DNA of 41,577 nt from Planctomycetota bacterium. GTDB taxonomy: Bacteria; Planctomycetota; Planctomycetia; Gemmatales; Gemmataceae. The number at the start of each line of letters is the position of its first letter. The first letter of the stretch is position 1. Location of the stretch: positions 1 to 41,577 of the forward strand of contig JAKOSN010000103.1 in NCBI GenBank assembly GCA_029777335.1, read 5' to 3'. Position numbers and translations under genes: made by a program. Positions 8,364 through 19,213 of this stretch are shown here, in pieces. Under the pieces are notes generated by a model, which was given only the letters and a program-made list of their open reading frames with translations, was not told where the DNA came from and did not search any database.

Positions 8364-9500
8364 ATGCGCCGAGCCATCGTCGCCTTCGTTTGTCTGGTTG
8401 TCCTTGGGATGCCCGCAGGCGCGCGGGGGGGAGTGTATCAAACGTTTGAACTGGAAGCCTGGCCACCCGCGGCCGATTTCCGCCTCTTCAAACTCCAACT
8501 CCAGGAGCGGCGTGACGGACTGAAAACCCAGGCTCGGCTCGATGCGCTGTTGAAAAAGAAAGCCAGCGCTGGCTGGACGGTGGCCGATCGCATCAATGCC
8601 TCGGCCCTGTATATTCGTTTGGGGAAATATCTCGAAGCGCAGGCAGTGCTGCTCGAAGCAGAGCGGCTGGATCGACGGAACTTCATGGTGCAATGTAACC
8701 TGGCGACCGTTCAGTTACTCCTGGGAGAGAACTTTGCCCAGGCGCATGCTCGACTGGAGCAGGCGCTGGCCGACTGGCCGACGCTGGTGCCTGGGTTTAC
8801 CCCCGAACAATTGTACTGGTATCGTCGAGTGGAACGGATTCAGCTGGGATTGTTGCGCAGTTACGAGCGCATGCAAGGTCGCCCGCTGCGCGCGGAAGAT
8901 CTGGTCGAGGGGCTTTTTCCTGGCGTTCGATTCGATGGCCCCTTTCGCGTTGGGGGGATCAGTCCGCGGATGCACGATCGGCTCCCCCCGGATGTGGTGC
9001 CGATTCTGAAGCAACTGGTCCTCTGGATGCCGCAGGACAATCAGCTGTACTGGGTGCTGGGCGAGGTGCTCAACGCCAACGGCGAGGTGTTGGCGGCCGC
9101 GGAGGTTTTCACCGACTTTGGGTTGCCGCCGTTGCGCAGTTACAGCAACCCTGTGTTGCTGGCGCATCGGCGGGAATTGATTCAGGCGCGAGCAGTGCTG
9201 GAAGCGCTCAAGCCCGAGGATGCGCGGCTGTTGTTGAACGTGGTTTCCTGGCGCTGTGCGCTTGGTGCGCCGGTTATCGGCTCCGCGGCGCTGGAGATCA
9301 ACACCATGACGATTCCCTTCGAGGGAGGCGATACCGTGCCCGGCGCACCGGTTTCAGGGGGAGGGGAACCCCAACCCCCGGCGAGTCCGCGCTGGTTGCC
9401 AGATTCCAAGTCGGCGATTGCGGGGTTTGCGGCGGGGATTCTCGCCGGCATGTTGATATTGATGCAGATCCGCGAATTGAGGCGGCGCTTCTCGGCGTGA
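8364..9500 (+). CDS. TPR-like periplasmic protein with C-terminal membrane anchor
   Basis: Residues 1 to about 24 are a Sec signal peptide (MRRAIVAFVCLVVLGMPAGARGG). The middle is alpha-helical with tetratricopeptide-like pairs, for example YIRLGKYLEAQAVLLEAERL followed by QCNLATVQLLLGENFAQAHARLEQAL. A Pro/Gly-rich segment (about 325-345) precedes a single transmembrane helix near the C terminus (AIAGFAAGILAGMLILM) and a basic cytoplasmic tail (RELRRRFSA). The protein is therefore probably held in the inner membrane with its helical domain outside the cytoplasm, where it may scaffold an envelope complex (inference). It starts 7 bases after the upstream gene's stop, and its stop is followed by the protease gene after about 56 bases. 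No enzymatic motif is seen. Confidence 0.82.
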   Translation: MRRAIVAFVCLVVLGMPAGARGGVYQTFELEAWPPAADFRLFKLQLQERRDGLKTQARLDALLKKKASAGWTVADRINASALYIRLGKYLEAQAVLLEAERLDRRNFMVQCNLATVQLLLGENFAQAHARLEQALADWPTLVPGFTPEQLYWYRRVERIQLGLLRSYERMQGRPLRAEDLVEGLFPGVRFDGPFRVGGISPRMHDRLPPDVVPILKQLVLWMPQDNQLYWVLGEVLNANGEVLAAAEVFTDFGLPPLRSYSNPVLLAHRRELIQARAVLEALKPEDARLLLNVVSWRCALGAPVIGSAALEINTMTIPFEGGDTVPGAPVSGGGEPQPPASPRWLPDSKSAIAGFAAGILAGMLILMQIRELRRRFSA

Positions 9501-9556
9501 ACGAGACACGCTCACGAAGCGCGGTCGGGAACACCACCGGACATGGAGGTCTTTTC

Positions 9557-10021
9557 ATGACACAGCAATGGACCCAGGCGACGAGCGACGCTGTCGGAGT
9601 GGGACCGCTGGCTCTGGGGTGGAAGGAATACGTTGACTTTCCCCACTGGGGCATTCATCGGGTGCGGGCCAAGATTGATACGGGCGCACGCACCTCGGCG
9701 CTGGATGTCCTGGAGTATCAGATCCACGGGCGGACCGTTCGCCTGTGCATGGCTCTGCATCGGCGCAAGCCCGAGCGCATCGTCGCGATTGAATCCCCTC
9801 TGGTGCGTCTCACACGGGTGCGCAATTCCAGCGGCCACAGTGAAGAGCGTCCCGTGATCGAGGCGTGCATTCGCCTGGGGGCGGTGGAACGCTCCATTCA
9901 GGTGACACTTACCCGTCGCCCGCGCATGCATTTCCGCATGTTGCTCGGCCGTCAGGCTCTCGCCGGCGCGTTTGTCGTCGACGTCACGCAGAGCTATCTG
10001 TTGCGACCGCGCAAACACTGA
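9557..10021 (+). CDS. Retropepsin-like 'ATP-dependent zinc protease' (RimK-associated)
   Basis: The product of 154 residues matches the PF05618 family: an aspartic-protease-like signature DTGARTSALD starts at residue 41, preceded by GWKEYVDFPHWGI and followed by RPVIEACIRLG and the conserved MLLGRQALAG. D41 is the presumed catalytic aspartate by analogy with retropepsins; the database name 'zinc protease' is historical. ATG 9557 is chosen because GGAGG at 9545-9549 is 7 bases upstream; the longer frame from 9497 would overlap the previous gene and adds residues without family similarity. Homologues are repeatedly found beside RimK-type ATP-grasp ligases, as here, and may act on peptide tails made by the ligase (inference). 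It is likely co-transcribed with the genes on both sides. Confidence 0.88.
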   Translation: MTQQWTQATSDAVGVGPLALGWKEYVDFPHWGIHRVRAKIDTGARTSALDVLEYQIHGRTVRLCMALHRRKPERIVAIESPLVRLTRVRNSSGHSEERPVIEACIRLGAVERSIQVTLTRRPRMHFRMLLGRQALAGAFVVDVTQSYLLRPRKH

Positions 10022-10056
10022 GGGTGTTCTTGCTCGTATGATTTTTCAAGCTGCCG

Positions 10057-10084
10057 GCCGTGAGACTCCCGGGGAGCGCACGGC
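10057..10084 (+). other. Small interrupted hairpin between the protease and rimK
   Basis: GCCGTG (10057-10062) pairs with CACGGC (10079-10084), with an inner CTCC/GGAG pairing. It could be a weak attenuator or processing site within the operon. Evidence is limited to the pairing. Confidence 0.25.
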
Positions 10085-10136
10085 TGCCACGGATCCTGTC
10101 TCGCCAACGGCAAGTCTTTTTCCGCGAGGATGACCC

Positions 10137-11060
10137 ATGCGACTGATCATTCTGTCGCGTCAGGAATCGCTCTACAGTACGACCCGGCTGGTGGAGGCGT
10201 GTCGCGCACGCGGCCACGAGGTGCAGGTTCTGGACACGCTCCAGTTCGACATCTGCCTGAGTCCCCATCACCCATCATTGCTTTACCGAGGCGAACCGCT
10301 GGGGCGGGTGGATGCCATCATCCCGCGCATTGGGGCCTCGATCACCACTTTTGGGCTGGCGGTGGTGCGCCAGTTCGAGAGCCTGGGAGTGTTCTCGGTG
10401 AACAGCTCCGAGGCGATTGCTCGTTCGCGCGACAAACTGCGCTGTTTGCAGATGCTCAGCCAGCGACGGATTGCGCTTCCGCCCACGGTGTATACCCGGC
10501 AGGCCGAGCATGTGCAGGCGGCGATCGAGCGAGTGGACGGAGCGCCCGTGGTGGTCAAGCTCCTGCAAGGGACGCAGGGGGTGGGGGTGGTGATCGCCGA
10601 GAGCACCCGGGCGGCCAGTTCGGTGATTGAAACCCTGCACGGCCTGGACCAGAACTTGCTTCTGCAGAAGTTCATTCGCGAGGCGAAGGGCGCGGATATT
10701 CGCGCCCTGGTGGTGGGCAACCGGGTGGTGGCGGCGATGCGTCGCCAGGCCGGGAAGGGCGAGTTTCGCTCCAACCTGCATCGGGGCGGAACAGCGCAGA
10801 AGGTGACCTTGCCGCAGCGCACGCGTCGTCTGGCGGTTGCTGCTGCCCAGGCGCTGGGGTTGCAGGTGGCGGGCGTGGATCTGCTCGAATCCAACGAGGG
10901 GCCGCTGGTGATGGAGGTCAACTCCTCGCCGGGACTGGAAGGGATTGAAAAGACGACAGGATTGGATGTCGCCGACGCGATTGTGGAGCACATCGAAAAT
11001 GAGCTGAGCGCTCCGCTTCGGCCGCGCCGCCGTCCGGTGAAGCGCAAGCAGGCGGTCTAG
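10137..11060 (+). CDS. rimK: RimK-type ATP-grasp ligase (ribosomal protein S6/glutamate ligase family)
   Basis: The product is 307 residues and is full length for RimK. The N-terminal domain carries VDAIIPRIGASITTFGLAVVRQFE, typical of RimK. The ATP-grasp core follows: RDKLRCLQMLSQRRIALPPT, APVVVKLLQGTQGVGVVIAE (ATP-binding lysine and glycine loop), LLQKFIREAKGADIRALVVG, and the metal-binding end VMEVNSSPGLEGIEKTTG. RimK adds glutamates to the C terminus of ribosomal protein S6 in E. coli; other members make different peptide bonds, so the substrate here is only inferred. A basic tail (RPRRRPVKRKQAV) extends beyond the core. GAGGA lies about 7 bases before the ATG. The gene follows its putative protease partner and ends at a strong bidirectional hairpin. 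Confidence 0.92.
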   Translation: MRLIILSRQESLYSTTRLVEACRARGHEVQVLDTLQFDICLSPHHPSLLYRGEPLGRVDAIIPRIGASITTFGLAVVRQFESLGVFSVNSSEAIARSRDKLRCLQMLSQRRIALPPTVYTRQAEHVQAAIERVDGAPVVVKLLQGTQGVGVVIAESTRAASSVIETLHGLDQNLLLQKFIREAKGADIRALVVGNRVVAAMRRQAGKGEFRSNLHRGGTAQKVTLPQRTRRLAVAAAQALGLQVAGVDLLESNEGPLVMEVNSSPGLEGIEKTTGLDVADAIVEHIENELSAPLRPRRRPVKRKQAV

Positions 11061-11065
11061 ACCCG

Positions 11066-11104
11066 GTGTCCGCTCGCGCGGGACAACTCCCCGCGAGCGG
11101 ACAC
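11066..11104. terminator. Bidirectional hairpin between rimK and cimA
   Basis: A perfect 13-bp stem (11066-11078 with 11092-11104) with a 13-nt loop sits 5 bases after the rimK stop and 24 bases before the end of the convergent cimA gene. There is no T-tract. Confidence 0.65.
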
Positions 11105-11128
11105 GCGCTGATTTCCAGGCCAGACGTG

Positions 11129-12700
11129 TCAATCGGCGCTGTGGTCCTCGTCCTTGAAGAGTTTGTACTCGAAGCTATCCACCAGCGCCAGCCAGCTCGC
11201 CTCGACGATATTTTCACTCACCCCCACGGTTCCCCATACCGACGCGCCGTCGCTCCACTCGATCACCACGCGCACCCGGGCAGCGGTCTCCGCGCGGGCG
11301 TTGACCACACGCACCTTGTAATCGACCAGGTGCATCTCGGCCAGGCGCGGATAGAACGGCAACAGCGCCTTGCGCAGCGCCCCATCGAGCGCGTTCACCG
11401 GGCCATCGCCCTCGCTCACCGTGTGCATCACCTGCTCACGCACCTGCACCTTGACCGTCGCCTCGGTGCGCGGCTGCATGTCCTGGCCCGCTTCGATGTT
11501 CACGCGAAACGCCAAGCGCGTGAACTTCGGTTCGTACAGCCCCAGGCACTTTTTCACCAGCAGATCGAACGAGGCCTCGGCCGCCTCGAATTCGTAGCCC
11601 TCGTGTTCCAGATCCTGCACCCGGCTCAGAATGGTTGTCATCAACTCGCGATCCTGAGCCAGGGCGTACTTGGTGGTCTTGGCGAGGATGGTTGATTGAC
11701 CGGACAATTCGCTCACCAGAATCCGACGTTCGTTCCCCACCAGGGCCGGATCGAGATGCTCGTAGCTGGCCGTGGTTCGGGCGATGGCGTGCGTGTGCAT
11801 CCCTCCCTTGTGGGCAAAGGCACTGACCCCGACAAACGGTTGATTGGTGCGGAAGTTCATGTTCGCGGTTTCGTAGACATAGCGCGACAACTCGGTCAAG
11901 CGCTGGGTGCTCCCGGGCTGAAGCACCTCGTAACCCCGCTTGAGGGCCAGGTTGGCGATCACACTGACCAGGTCCGCATTGCCACAACGCTCGCCGATGC
12001 CGTTGATCGTTCCCTGGACCTGGGTCGCTCCCTCGGCGACGGCGGCCAGGGTGTTGGCGACGGCAACATCGCTGTCGTTGTGGCAGTGGATTCCGATGGG
12101 GACGCGCAACGCACGGCGGACCTGAACGGTGCGTTCGGCGATCTCGTCGGGGAGTGTGCCGCCGTTGGTATCACAGAGGATGACGACCGAGGCACCGGCC
12201 TCCTGGGCGGCGCGGAGCGTTTGCAGCGCGTACTCGGGGTTTTGGCGAAACCCATCGAAGAAGTGCTCGGCGTCGTAAAAGACCTCGCGCCCGGCCGAGC
12301 GGCAGTAGGCGACGGAATCCGCGATCATGGCGAGGTTCTCTTCAAGCGTGGTGTTGAGCACCTGGCGCACATGCAGATCCCACGTTTTGCCGACGATGGT
12401 AACGAGCGGAGTCTCGGCGTCGAGAAGCGCCTTGATACAGGTGTCCTCCGCGGGAGAGACGCCCTTGCGGCGAGTCATCCCGAAAGCGGCCACCCGGGCG
12501 TGACGCAGCGAGAGTTTGCGTACCTCGCGAAAGTATTCGAAATCCTTGGGGTTGGACAGAGGATAGCCGCCTTCAATAAAGTCAATACCCAGATCGTCGA
12601 GCCGTCGCGTAATGAGGAGCTTGTCCTGCAAGGAGAAGTTCACGCCCTCACCCTGACTGCCATCGCGCAGGGTTGTGTCGTAGATGAAGATCCGGGTCAT
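11129..12700 (-). CDS. cimA: Citramalate synthase
   Basis: The product is about 523 residues, the size of the TIGR00977-type citramalate synthase. The HMGL-like TIM barrel begins with [19 protein letters not shown] (metal-binding DTTLRDG) and carries the HxH metal ligands in [34 protein letters not shown] follows, and the C-terminal domain has the LeuA-type regulatory fold. CimA condenses pyruvate with acetyl-CoA to (R)-citramalate, a threonine-independent route to 2-oxobutyrate and isoleucine; residues alone cannot fully exclude other 2-isopropylmalate-synthase-like activities. The ATG at 12700 is chosen because families begin just before IFIYDTT; an in-frame ATG lies 15 bases upstream (12715). 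Neither has a clear Shine-Dalgarno. A TACAAT -10 box is seen at 12762-12757. The upstream neighbour on the same strand, ppdK, shares pyruvate metabolism. Confidence 0.92.
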   Translation of the reverse strand: MTRIFIYDTTLRDGSQGEGVNFSLQDKLLITRRLDDLGIDFIEGGYPLSNPKDFEYFREVRKLSLRHARVAAFGMTRRKGVSPAEDTCIKALLDAETPLVTIVGKTWDLHVRQVLNTTLEENLAMIADSVAYCRSAGREVFYDAEHFFDGFRQNPEYALQTLRAAQEAGASVVILCDTNGGTLPDEIAERTVQVRRALRVPIGIHCHNDSDVAVANTLAAVAEGATQVQGTINGIGERCGNADLVSVIANLALKRGYEVLQPGSTQRLTELSRYVYETANMNFRTNQPFVGVSAFAHKGGMHTHAIARTTASYEHLDPALVGNERRILVSELSGQSTILAKTTKYALAQDRELMTTILSRVQDLEHEGYEFEAAEASFDLLVKKCLGLYEPKFTRLAFRVNIEAGQDMQPRTEATVKVQVREQVMHTVSEGDGPVNALDGALRKALLPFYPRLAEMHLVDYKVRVVNARAETAARVRVVIEWSDGASVWGTVGVSENIVEASWLALVDSFEYKLFKDEDHSAD

Positions 12701-12756
12701 GGCTCGTACATCCATATCCAGGGAGGAGAACGAAGCGCCCTCCGCAGCGCTGCTCT

Positions 12757-12762
12757 ATTGTA
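12757..12762 (-). promoter_or_regulatory. Putative -10 box (TACAAT) upstream of cimA
   Basis: TACAAT is read on the minus strand about 57 bases before the cimA ATG and after the ppdK terminator hairpin, so cimA may have its own promoter. No convincing -35 box is visible. Confidence 0.3.
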
Positions 12763-12814
12763 GCTCGCGGAGAGGTCAGGAGAGAGGCGAGGGGGACCCT
12801 CGCTGCGCAAGACA

Positions 12815-12844
12815 GCGGCATCGTGTTTGGAAACACGATGCCGC
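12815..12844 (-). terminator. Hairpin after ppdK
   Basis: A perfect inverted repeat with 14-base arms (12815-12828 and 12831-12844) and only 2 bases between them begins about 25 bases after the ppdK stop. No T-run follows on the minus strand. Confidence 0.6.
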
Positions 12845-12868
12845 CGCGACTTGCTTCCACAGGACTGC

Positions 12869-15610
<2,742 letters not shown>

Positions 15611-15673
15611 GCGCGTCGTTCCCTGTGAAAATACTGGAGCCTCCCCTGATCGGGATGCGCCTGGGGAAAGTCT

Positions 15674-15710
15674 AGGGATTGCGCCGAGCAGCGTCCAAGG
15701 GGCAATCCCT
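15674..15710. repeat. Inverted repeat upstream of ppdK
   Basis: AGGGATTGC (15674-15682) and GCAATCCCT (15702-15710) form 9-base perfect arms around a 19-base spacer, 64 bases upstream of the ppdK start. It may be an operator or a leader stem-loop. The rest of the divergent 15611-15867 region shows nothing recognisable. Confidence 0.3.
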
Positions 15711-15867
15711 GATGGGGTCGTTCGGGCGCCGGGGGCGCTTTTCCTCGCTTCCTGTGGTGGCGGTGATTGTGGCAGCTCGCCAGGCCAGGTAAGATGGTAG
15801 GAGAGGTGAGACCAGGCGAAGGGCGAAAACCACGGGTTCACCCGATCTTCATCCTCGGGCAGCGACC

Positions 15868-15895
15868 TTGACCCACCCTTCCTCCGTATTAAAAT
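15868..15895 (+). promoter_or_regulatory. sigma70-type promoter for the DUF1573/cytochrome pair
   Basis: TTGACC (15868-15873), a 16-base spacer and TAAAAT (15890-15895) match the -35 and -10 consensus at 5 of 6 positions each. Transcription would start near 15902, about 50 bases before ATG 15953, which supports that start over the GTG at 15905. Confidence 0.55.
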
Positions 15896-15952
15896 GGGAG
15901 CCGTGTGGCCTCCCCTCGTATTGCCGCGACACCTCGATCTCGGGTGGCTTTC

Positions 15953-17386
15953 ATGAAATCGTTCCAGTTGATTCTTTTGCTGGTGGTCCTGGCCGCCGCG
16001 ATCTTTCTCATCACGTTCTTCAAGATGTATGTGCACACGCCTGTGCGCAATCCCGCGGTGGTCAAGACCAGCACCACTCAGGCCGAAGGCCCCATCCTGC
16101 AACTGCACTTTTACAGCACCCATTATCCGCTGGAGTTCACCGAGACCACCGCCGGCCAGCCCCGGCAAGTGATCGAGCCGCCCGAGTTTGAATTTGACCG
16201 GGACGCGCACCATGATTTCTGGTTCTACAACCCCAACAACGAGGCGACGCGCGTGGGGTTGAACAAGAAGAGCTGTACCTGTGCCAATGTCTTTGTTTTT
16301 GTCGCCGAGGAAGCGGAGCGAAAGCCCCTGACCGAGTTGGCCGTTGCGCCGCTGCTCAATCTCGGGTTGGGGAATCTGTCTGGACTGACGCAACGGGCGA
16401 TGGCTATTACCAGCACCGCCGTGATTCAGCAGGAACAGTTCGCCTTGCAGGAGCGGCTGGCAACCGCCGCGGGCAAGGGCGGAGGATTGATGGACAAGGA
16501 GGATACTCACGGGGTTACCATTCCGGCTCACGGTCTGGGGATTGTTCGCCTTTTGTGGCATGGCAAGCGCAAGATTTCCGGCTCGATTCAGCCGGAGACT
16601 CTGACCGCTGAGCTGTGGTTTCACAGCAAACCGAGCGGAGCCGGGACCAACTTGCAGGTGCGCGCCCTGTTGCTCGACTCGACGCGCATGGATCGAACCG
16701 AGGCCTCGGTGCAATCGCTGCGGGTTGGCGATGCCCCGCGGCAGGTGGTCTTTCGCTGCTGGTCGTCCACCCGTCCGCGTTTCACGCTCACCAGCACCCT
16801 GAAGGCGGAGCCGTTGTACGGCGTGGAGATTCAACCGCTCACCGACGGCGATGAACAGGCGCTGCGGGCGCTTGGTGGGAGTGTTCGCTCCGGGTATCGG
16901 GTGGTGGTCACGGTGCGGGAACGCTCGGTGGACGGCACGCATCGGCTGGATCTGGGACCGTTTCGCCGCCGCATTGAATTGAAGGCGATGGATGGCAACG
17001 AGGAAATCGGCAATCACCTGGTGCTGGTGGAAGGAACGATGCGCGGCGGGGTCCGCGTTCTGGCTCCCGGGGGCCGCAACGATGGCGTGATCGCCCTGGG
17101 CACCTTTGCCGTGCGCACCGGGAGAGACGTGACGGCAACCGTCGAGGCCGACAAACCCGGCCAGGTGGTCAAGATCGAACGCCATCCCGACTTCATGGAG
17201 GTGCACCTGGAGAAGGATGCCTCGGCGAGCGGACGCCCCACGTGGCGGTTGCACGTCAAGGTGTTGCCCCTGAAGGTGGTGGGGGATTTGAAGCCCGATC
17301 GCAGCGAGATCATCCTGCGCGTGGAAGGCGCTGGCGATCCCGTGCGGCAGGTGCGTATCCCGGTAACGGGAACCGCTACGCAGTGA
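15953..17386 (+). CDS. Membrane-anchored DUF1573-like protein
   Basis: The protein starts [20 protein letters not shown], an uncleaved N-terminal anchor or signal peptide, placing about 450 residues outside the cytoplasm. The first extracellular domain (about residues 60-220) resembles DUF1573/ASPM-SPD-2-like immunoglobulin folds: [22 protein letters not shown] has the 'strange neighbour' pattern of a folded strand followed by CTC. A second similar unit near the C terminus runs from [18 protein letters not shown] to [19 protein letters not shown]. Such domains are common in planctomycete and Bacteroidetes secreted proteins and are thought to bind proteins or surfaces; the function is unknown. 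GGTGG is 5 bases before the ATG, and a promoter lies upstream. The cytochrome gene follows 108 bases after the stop, suggesting a shared function in the periplasm. Confidence 0.8.
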   Translation: MKSFQLILLLVVLAAAIFLITFFKMYVHTPVRNPAVVKTSTTQAEGPILQLHFYSTHYPLEFTETTAGQPRQVIEPPEFEFDRDAHHDFWFYNPNNEATRVGLNKKSCTCANVFVFVAEEAERKPLTELAVAPLLNLGLGNLSGLTQRAMAITSTAVIQQEQFALQERLATAAGKGGGLMDKEDTHGVTIPAHGLGIVRLLWHGKRKISGSIQPETLTAELWFHSKPSGAGTNLQVRALLLDSTRMDRTEASVQSLRVGDAPRQVVFRCWSSTRPRFTLTSTLKAEPLYGVEIQPLTDGDEQALRALGGSVRSGYRVVVTVRERSVDGTHRLDLGPFRRRIELKAMDGNEEIGNHLVLVEGTMRGGVRVLAPGGRNDGVIALGTFAVRTGRDVTATVEADKPGQVVKIERHPDFMEVHLEKDASASGRPTWRLHVKVLPLKVVGDLKPDRSEIILRVEGAGDPVRQVRIPVTGTATQ

Positions 17387-17494
17387 GTCATGCAGCAGAC
17401 GCGACACCAGGACTCAGGGAAGGTCCGAAGGAGAGCAGCCCCGGAACTCACCGGGCGCGAACTCTCGAACTCTTTCAGGTAAAGGCGAGCCAAG

Positions 17495-19150
17495 ATGCAA
17501 ATGGATGATCGATCGACGCAGCCGCAAGGAAGCGCCGCGCCTCAGAGCCGCCGTTCGCGGACCGTGCGCAGCGTCACCTTCACCGTCGCCGCCCTCACCC
17601 TCTGTCTGGTCAGCGCCCTGGCGGCCACCGGACTGGCTCGCATGTTGCGCCCCGCTCAACCGCCCCTGGAGCCGGTTCCCAACGAGCAGAAACCCCAGGC
17701 AGCGCGCTTGCCGGCCTCTCTCTTCCGCAACTGGAAGAAGCCCGACCTGGCCCTGGTGGTGTCGGCTCAGCAGCACGGCTATCTCTTGCCCTGTGGCTGT
17801 TCACGCCCGCAAAAGGGCGGCCTGGAGCGTCGCTGTAACTTCCTGCAACGCCTGAAGGAGATCAACTGGCCCGTCGCCGCCGTGGACCTGGGCGACATCC
17901 CCCAGCGCCACGGAGCCAAGGATCTCCCCAATGTGCAGGGGAAGCTGAAGTATCTCTATTCCATGCATGCCCTGCGTGAGATGCGCTATCTGGCGGTGGG
18001 GCTTGGCGAGTATGAATCGGCCCTGTCGCTCTTTGATATTCTCGGGGAATATGCCCTCAACAACCCAGCGCCGCGGGTGGTGGTCGCCAATATTGCTGAT
18101 GCCGAGTCGAAGTTCCCCGAGCAAACCAGGCCCTGGGAGATCTACGAGGTCGCGGGAACCAATCTTCGCGTTGGTGTGACCAGCATCATCGGCAAGAGTG
18201 TCCAGAGCAAGATGCTCGATCCGAATCTGAAGTTCGCCGACAATCGAACGGTGCTCAAGCGCGTGCTGCAGGAGATGGCCGACGCTCCGAAAAAAGCCGA
18301 TCTGCGCGTGTTGTTGTTGCAGGGGAGCAAGGAAGAAGCCGAACTGTGCGCACGCGACTTTCCGGCTTTCAACGTGATTGTCTGCCTGAGCGCCGAGGAT
18401 GAACCCTCGTCGGAACCCAAGCGGATCGACGATCGCATCATCGTTGCCACGGGGCACAAGGGGCGTTACATCGGCGTGGTGGGCGTCTACCGCACCGGCG
18501 AGCGCGCCAAACCTGTCGAGCTCAAGTATCAACTGGTCAGCCTCGACGAGGACTTCCTGACGGCGCCCGGGGAGGTCGCCAACCATCCCGTGCTGAAGCT
18601 GATGGAGCAGTACACCGCGCAGCTCAAGAAGGACGATTACCTGGGGAAATATGGGGCGGGGAAACATCCGCTCCAGCTGGCGGTCCCTGGCGACGTTCCC
18701 GTCTATGTCGGATCGGAAAAGTGCAAAAAATGTCACGATTCCGCCTTCGAGGTGTGGAAGAACTCCAAGCACGCTCACGCCTATCAGACATTGGTCGACG
18801 TCAAGCAGCCGTCCAATCGTCAGTACGATGCCGAGTGCATCGTCTGCCACACGGTGGGTTTTGGCTACGAAAGCGGGTTCCGCAATGAACGCAACACCCC
18901 CAAGTTGAAGGACGTGGGGTGTGAAAGCTGTCATGGCCCAGGGAGCAAGCACGTTGCGGACTGGAACAACGAAAAGTGGCAGGCGCTGATGAATCCGTGG
19001 AAGCCGAAGGAGAACGAGACGGCCAGGGAGAAGACCGAGCGCATGCATCGCGTGGACAAGTTCTGCCAGGGCTGTCACGACATCGATAACGACGTGCATT
19101 ACAAGTTCGAGGAACGCTGGCCGAAGGTTGCTCATCCCACGGGCAAGTAA
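17495..19150 (+). CDS. Tetrahaem cytochrome c554-type protein with N-terminal 5'-nucleotidase-like domain
   Basis: A hydrophobic segment at about residues 26-48 anchors or exports the protein. Residues about 82-380 resemble a metallophosphatase (UshA/5'-nucleotidase-like) fold: PDLALVVSAQQHGYLLPCGC, then KGGLERRCNFL, VAAVDLGD, and RVLLLQGSKEEAELCA. The expected metal-binding NHE motif reads GEYE, so phosphatase activity is doubtful. The C-terminal part is a cytochrome c554/c'-type domain with four CxxCH haem sites: CKKCH (410), CIVCH (448), CESCH (476) and CQGCH (524). The protein is likely a periplasmic electron carrier or reductase. The invariant-looking C100-G-C102 in the first domain may bind metal or another cofactor (inference). 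The start could be either ATG 17495 or 17501. The gene ends at a classic T-tract terminator. Confidence 0.9.
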   Translation: MQMDDRSTQPQGSAAPQSRRSRTVRSVTFTVAALTLCLVSALAATGLARMLRPAQPPLEPVPNEQKPQAARLPASLFRNWKKPDLALVVSAQQHGYLLPCGCSRPQKGGLERRCNFLQRLKEINWPVAAVDLGDIPQRHGAKDLPNVQGKLKYLYSMHALREMRYLAVGLGEYESALSLFDILGEYALNNPAPRVVVANIADAESKFPEQTRPWEIYEVAGTNLRVGVTSIIGKSVQSKMLDPNLKFADNRTVLKRVLQEMADAPKKADLRVLLLQGSKEEAELCARDFPAFNVIVCLSAEDEPSSEPKRIDDRIIVATGHKGRYIGVVGVYRTGERAKPVELKYQLVSLDEDFLTAPGEVANHPVLKLMEQYTAQLKKDDYLGKYGAGKHPLQLAVPGDVPVYVGSEKCKKCHDSAFEVWKNSKHAHAYQTLVDVKQPSNRQYDAECIVCHTVGFGYESGFRNERNTPKLKDVGCESCHGPGSKHVADWNNEKWQALMNPWKPKENETAREKTERMHRVDKFCQGCHDIDNDVHYKFEERWPKVAHPTGK

Positions 19151-19168
19151 GCCTGCTTCAGCGCGAAG

Positions 19169-19208
19169 AAACAGAGAGGCGTTCCACCCAGGGAACGCCT
19201 CTCTGTTT
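19169..19208. terminator. Strong bidirectional intrinsic terminator
   Basis: A stem of about 17 bp (19169-19185 with 19192-19208) has a 6-nt loop. On the plus strand it ends in TTTT and terminates the cytochrome gene; on the minus strand it is followed by TTTCTT and lies 5 bases beyond the stop of the selenoprotein candidate. Confidence 0.85.
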
Positions 19209-19213
19209 TGTGC

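Noticed and set aside
15611..17407. Upstream extension of the ppdK frame
   Set aside because: The frame stays open, but this part is antisense to the DUF1573-like gene and PPDK homologues start at MTKYVYFF.
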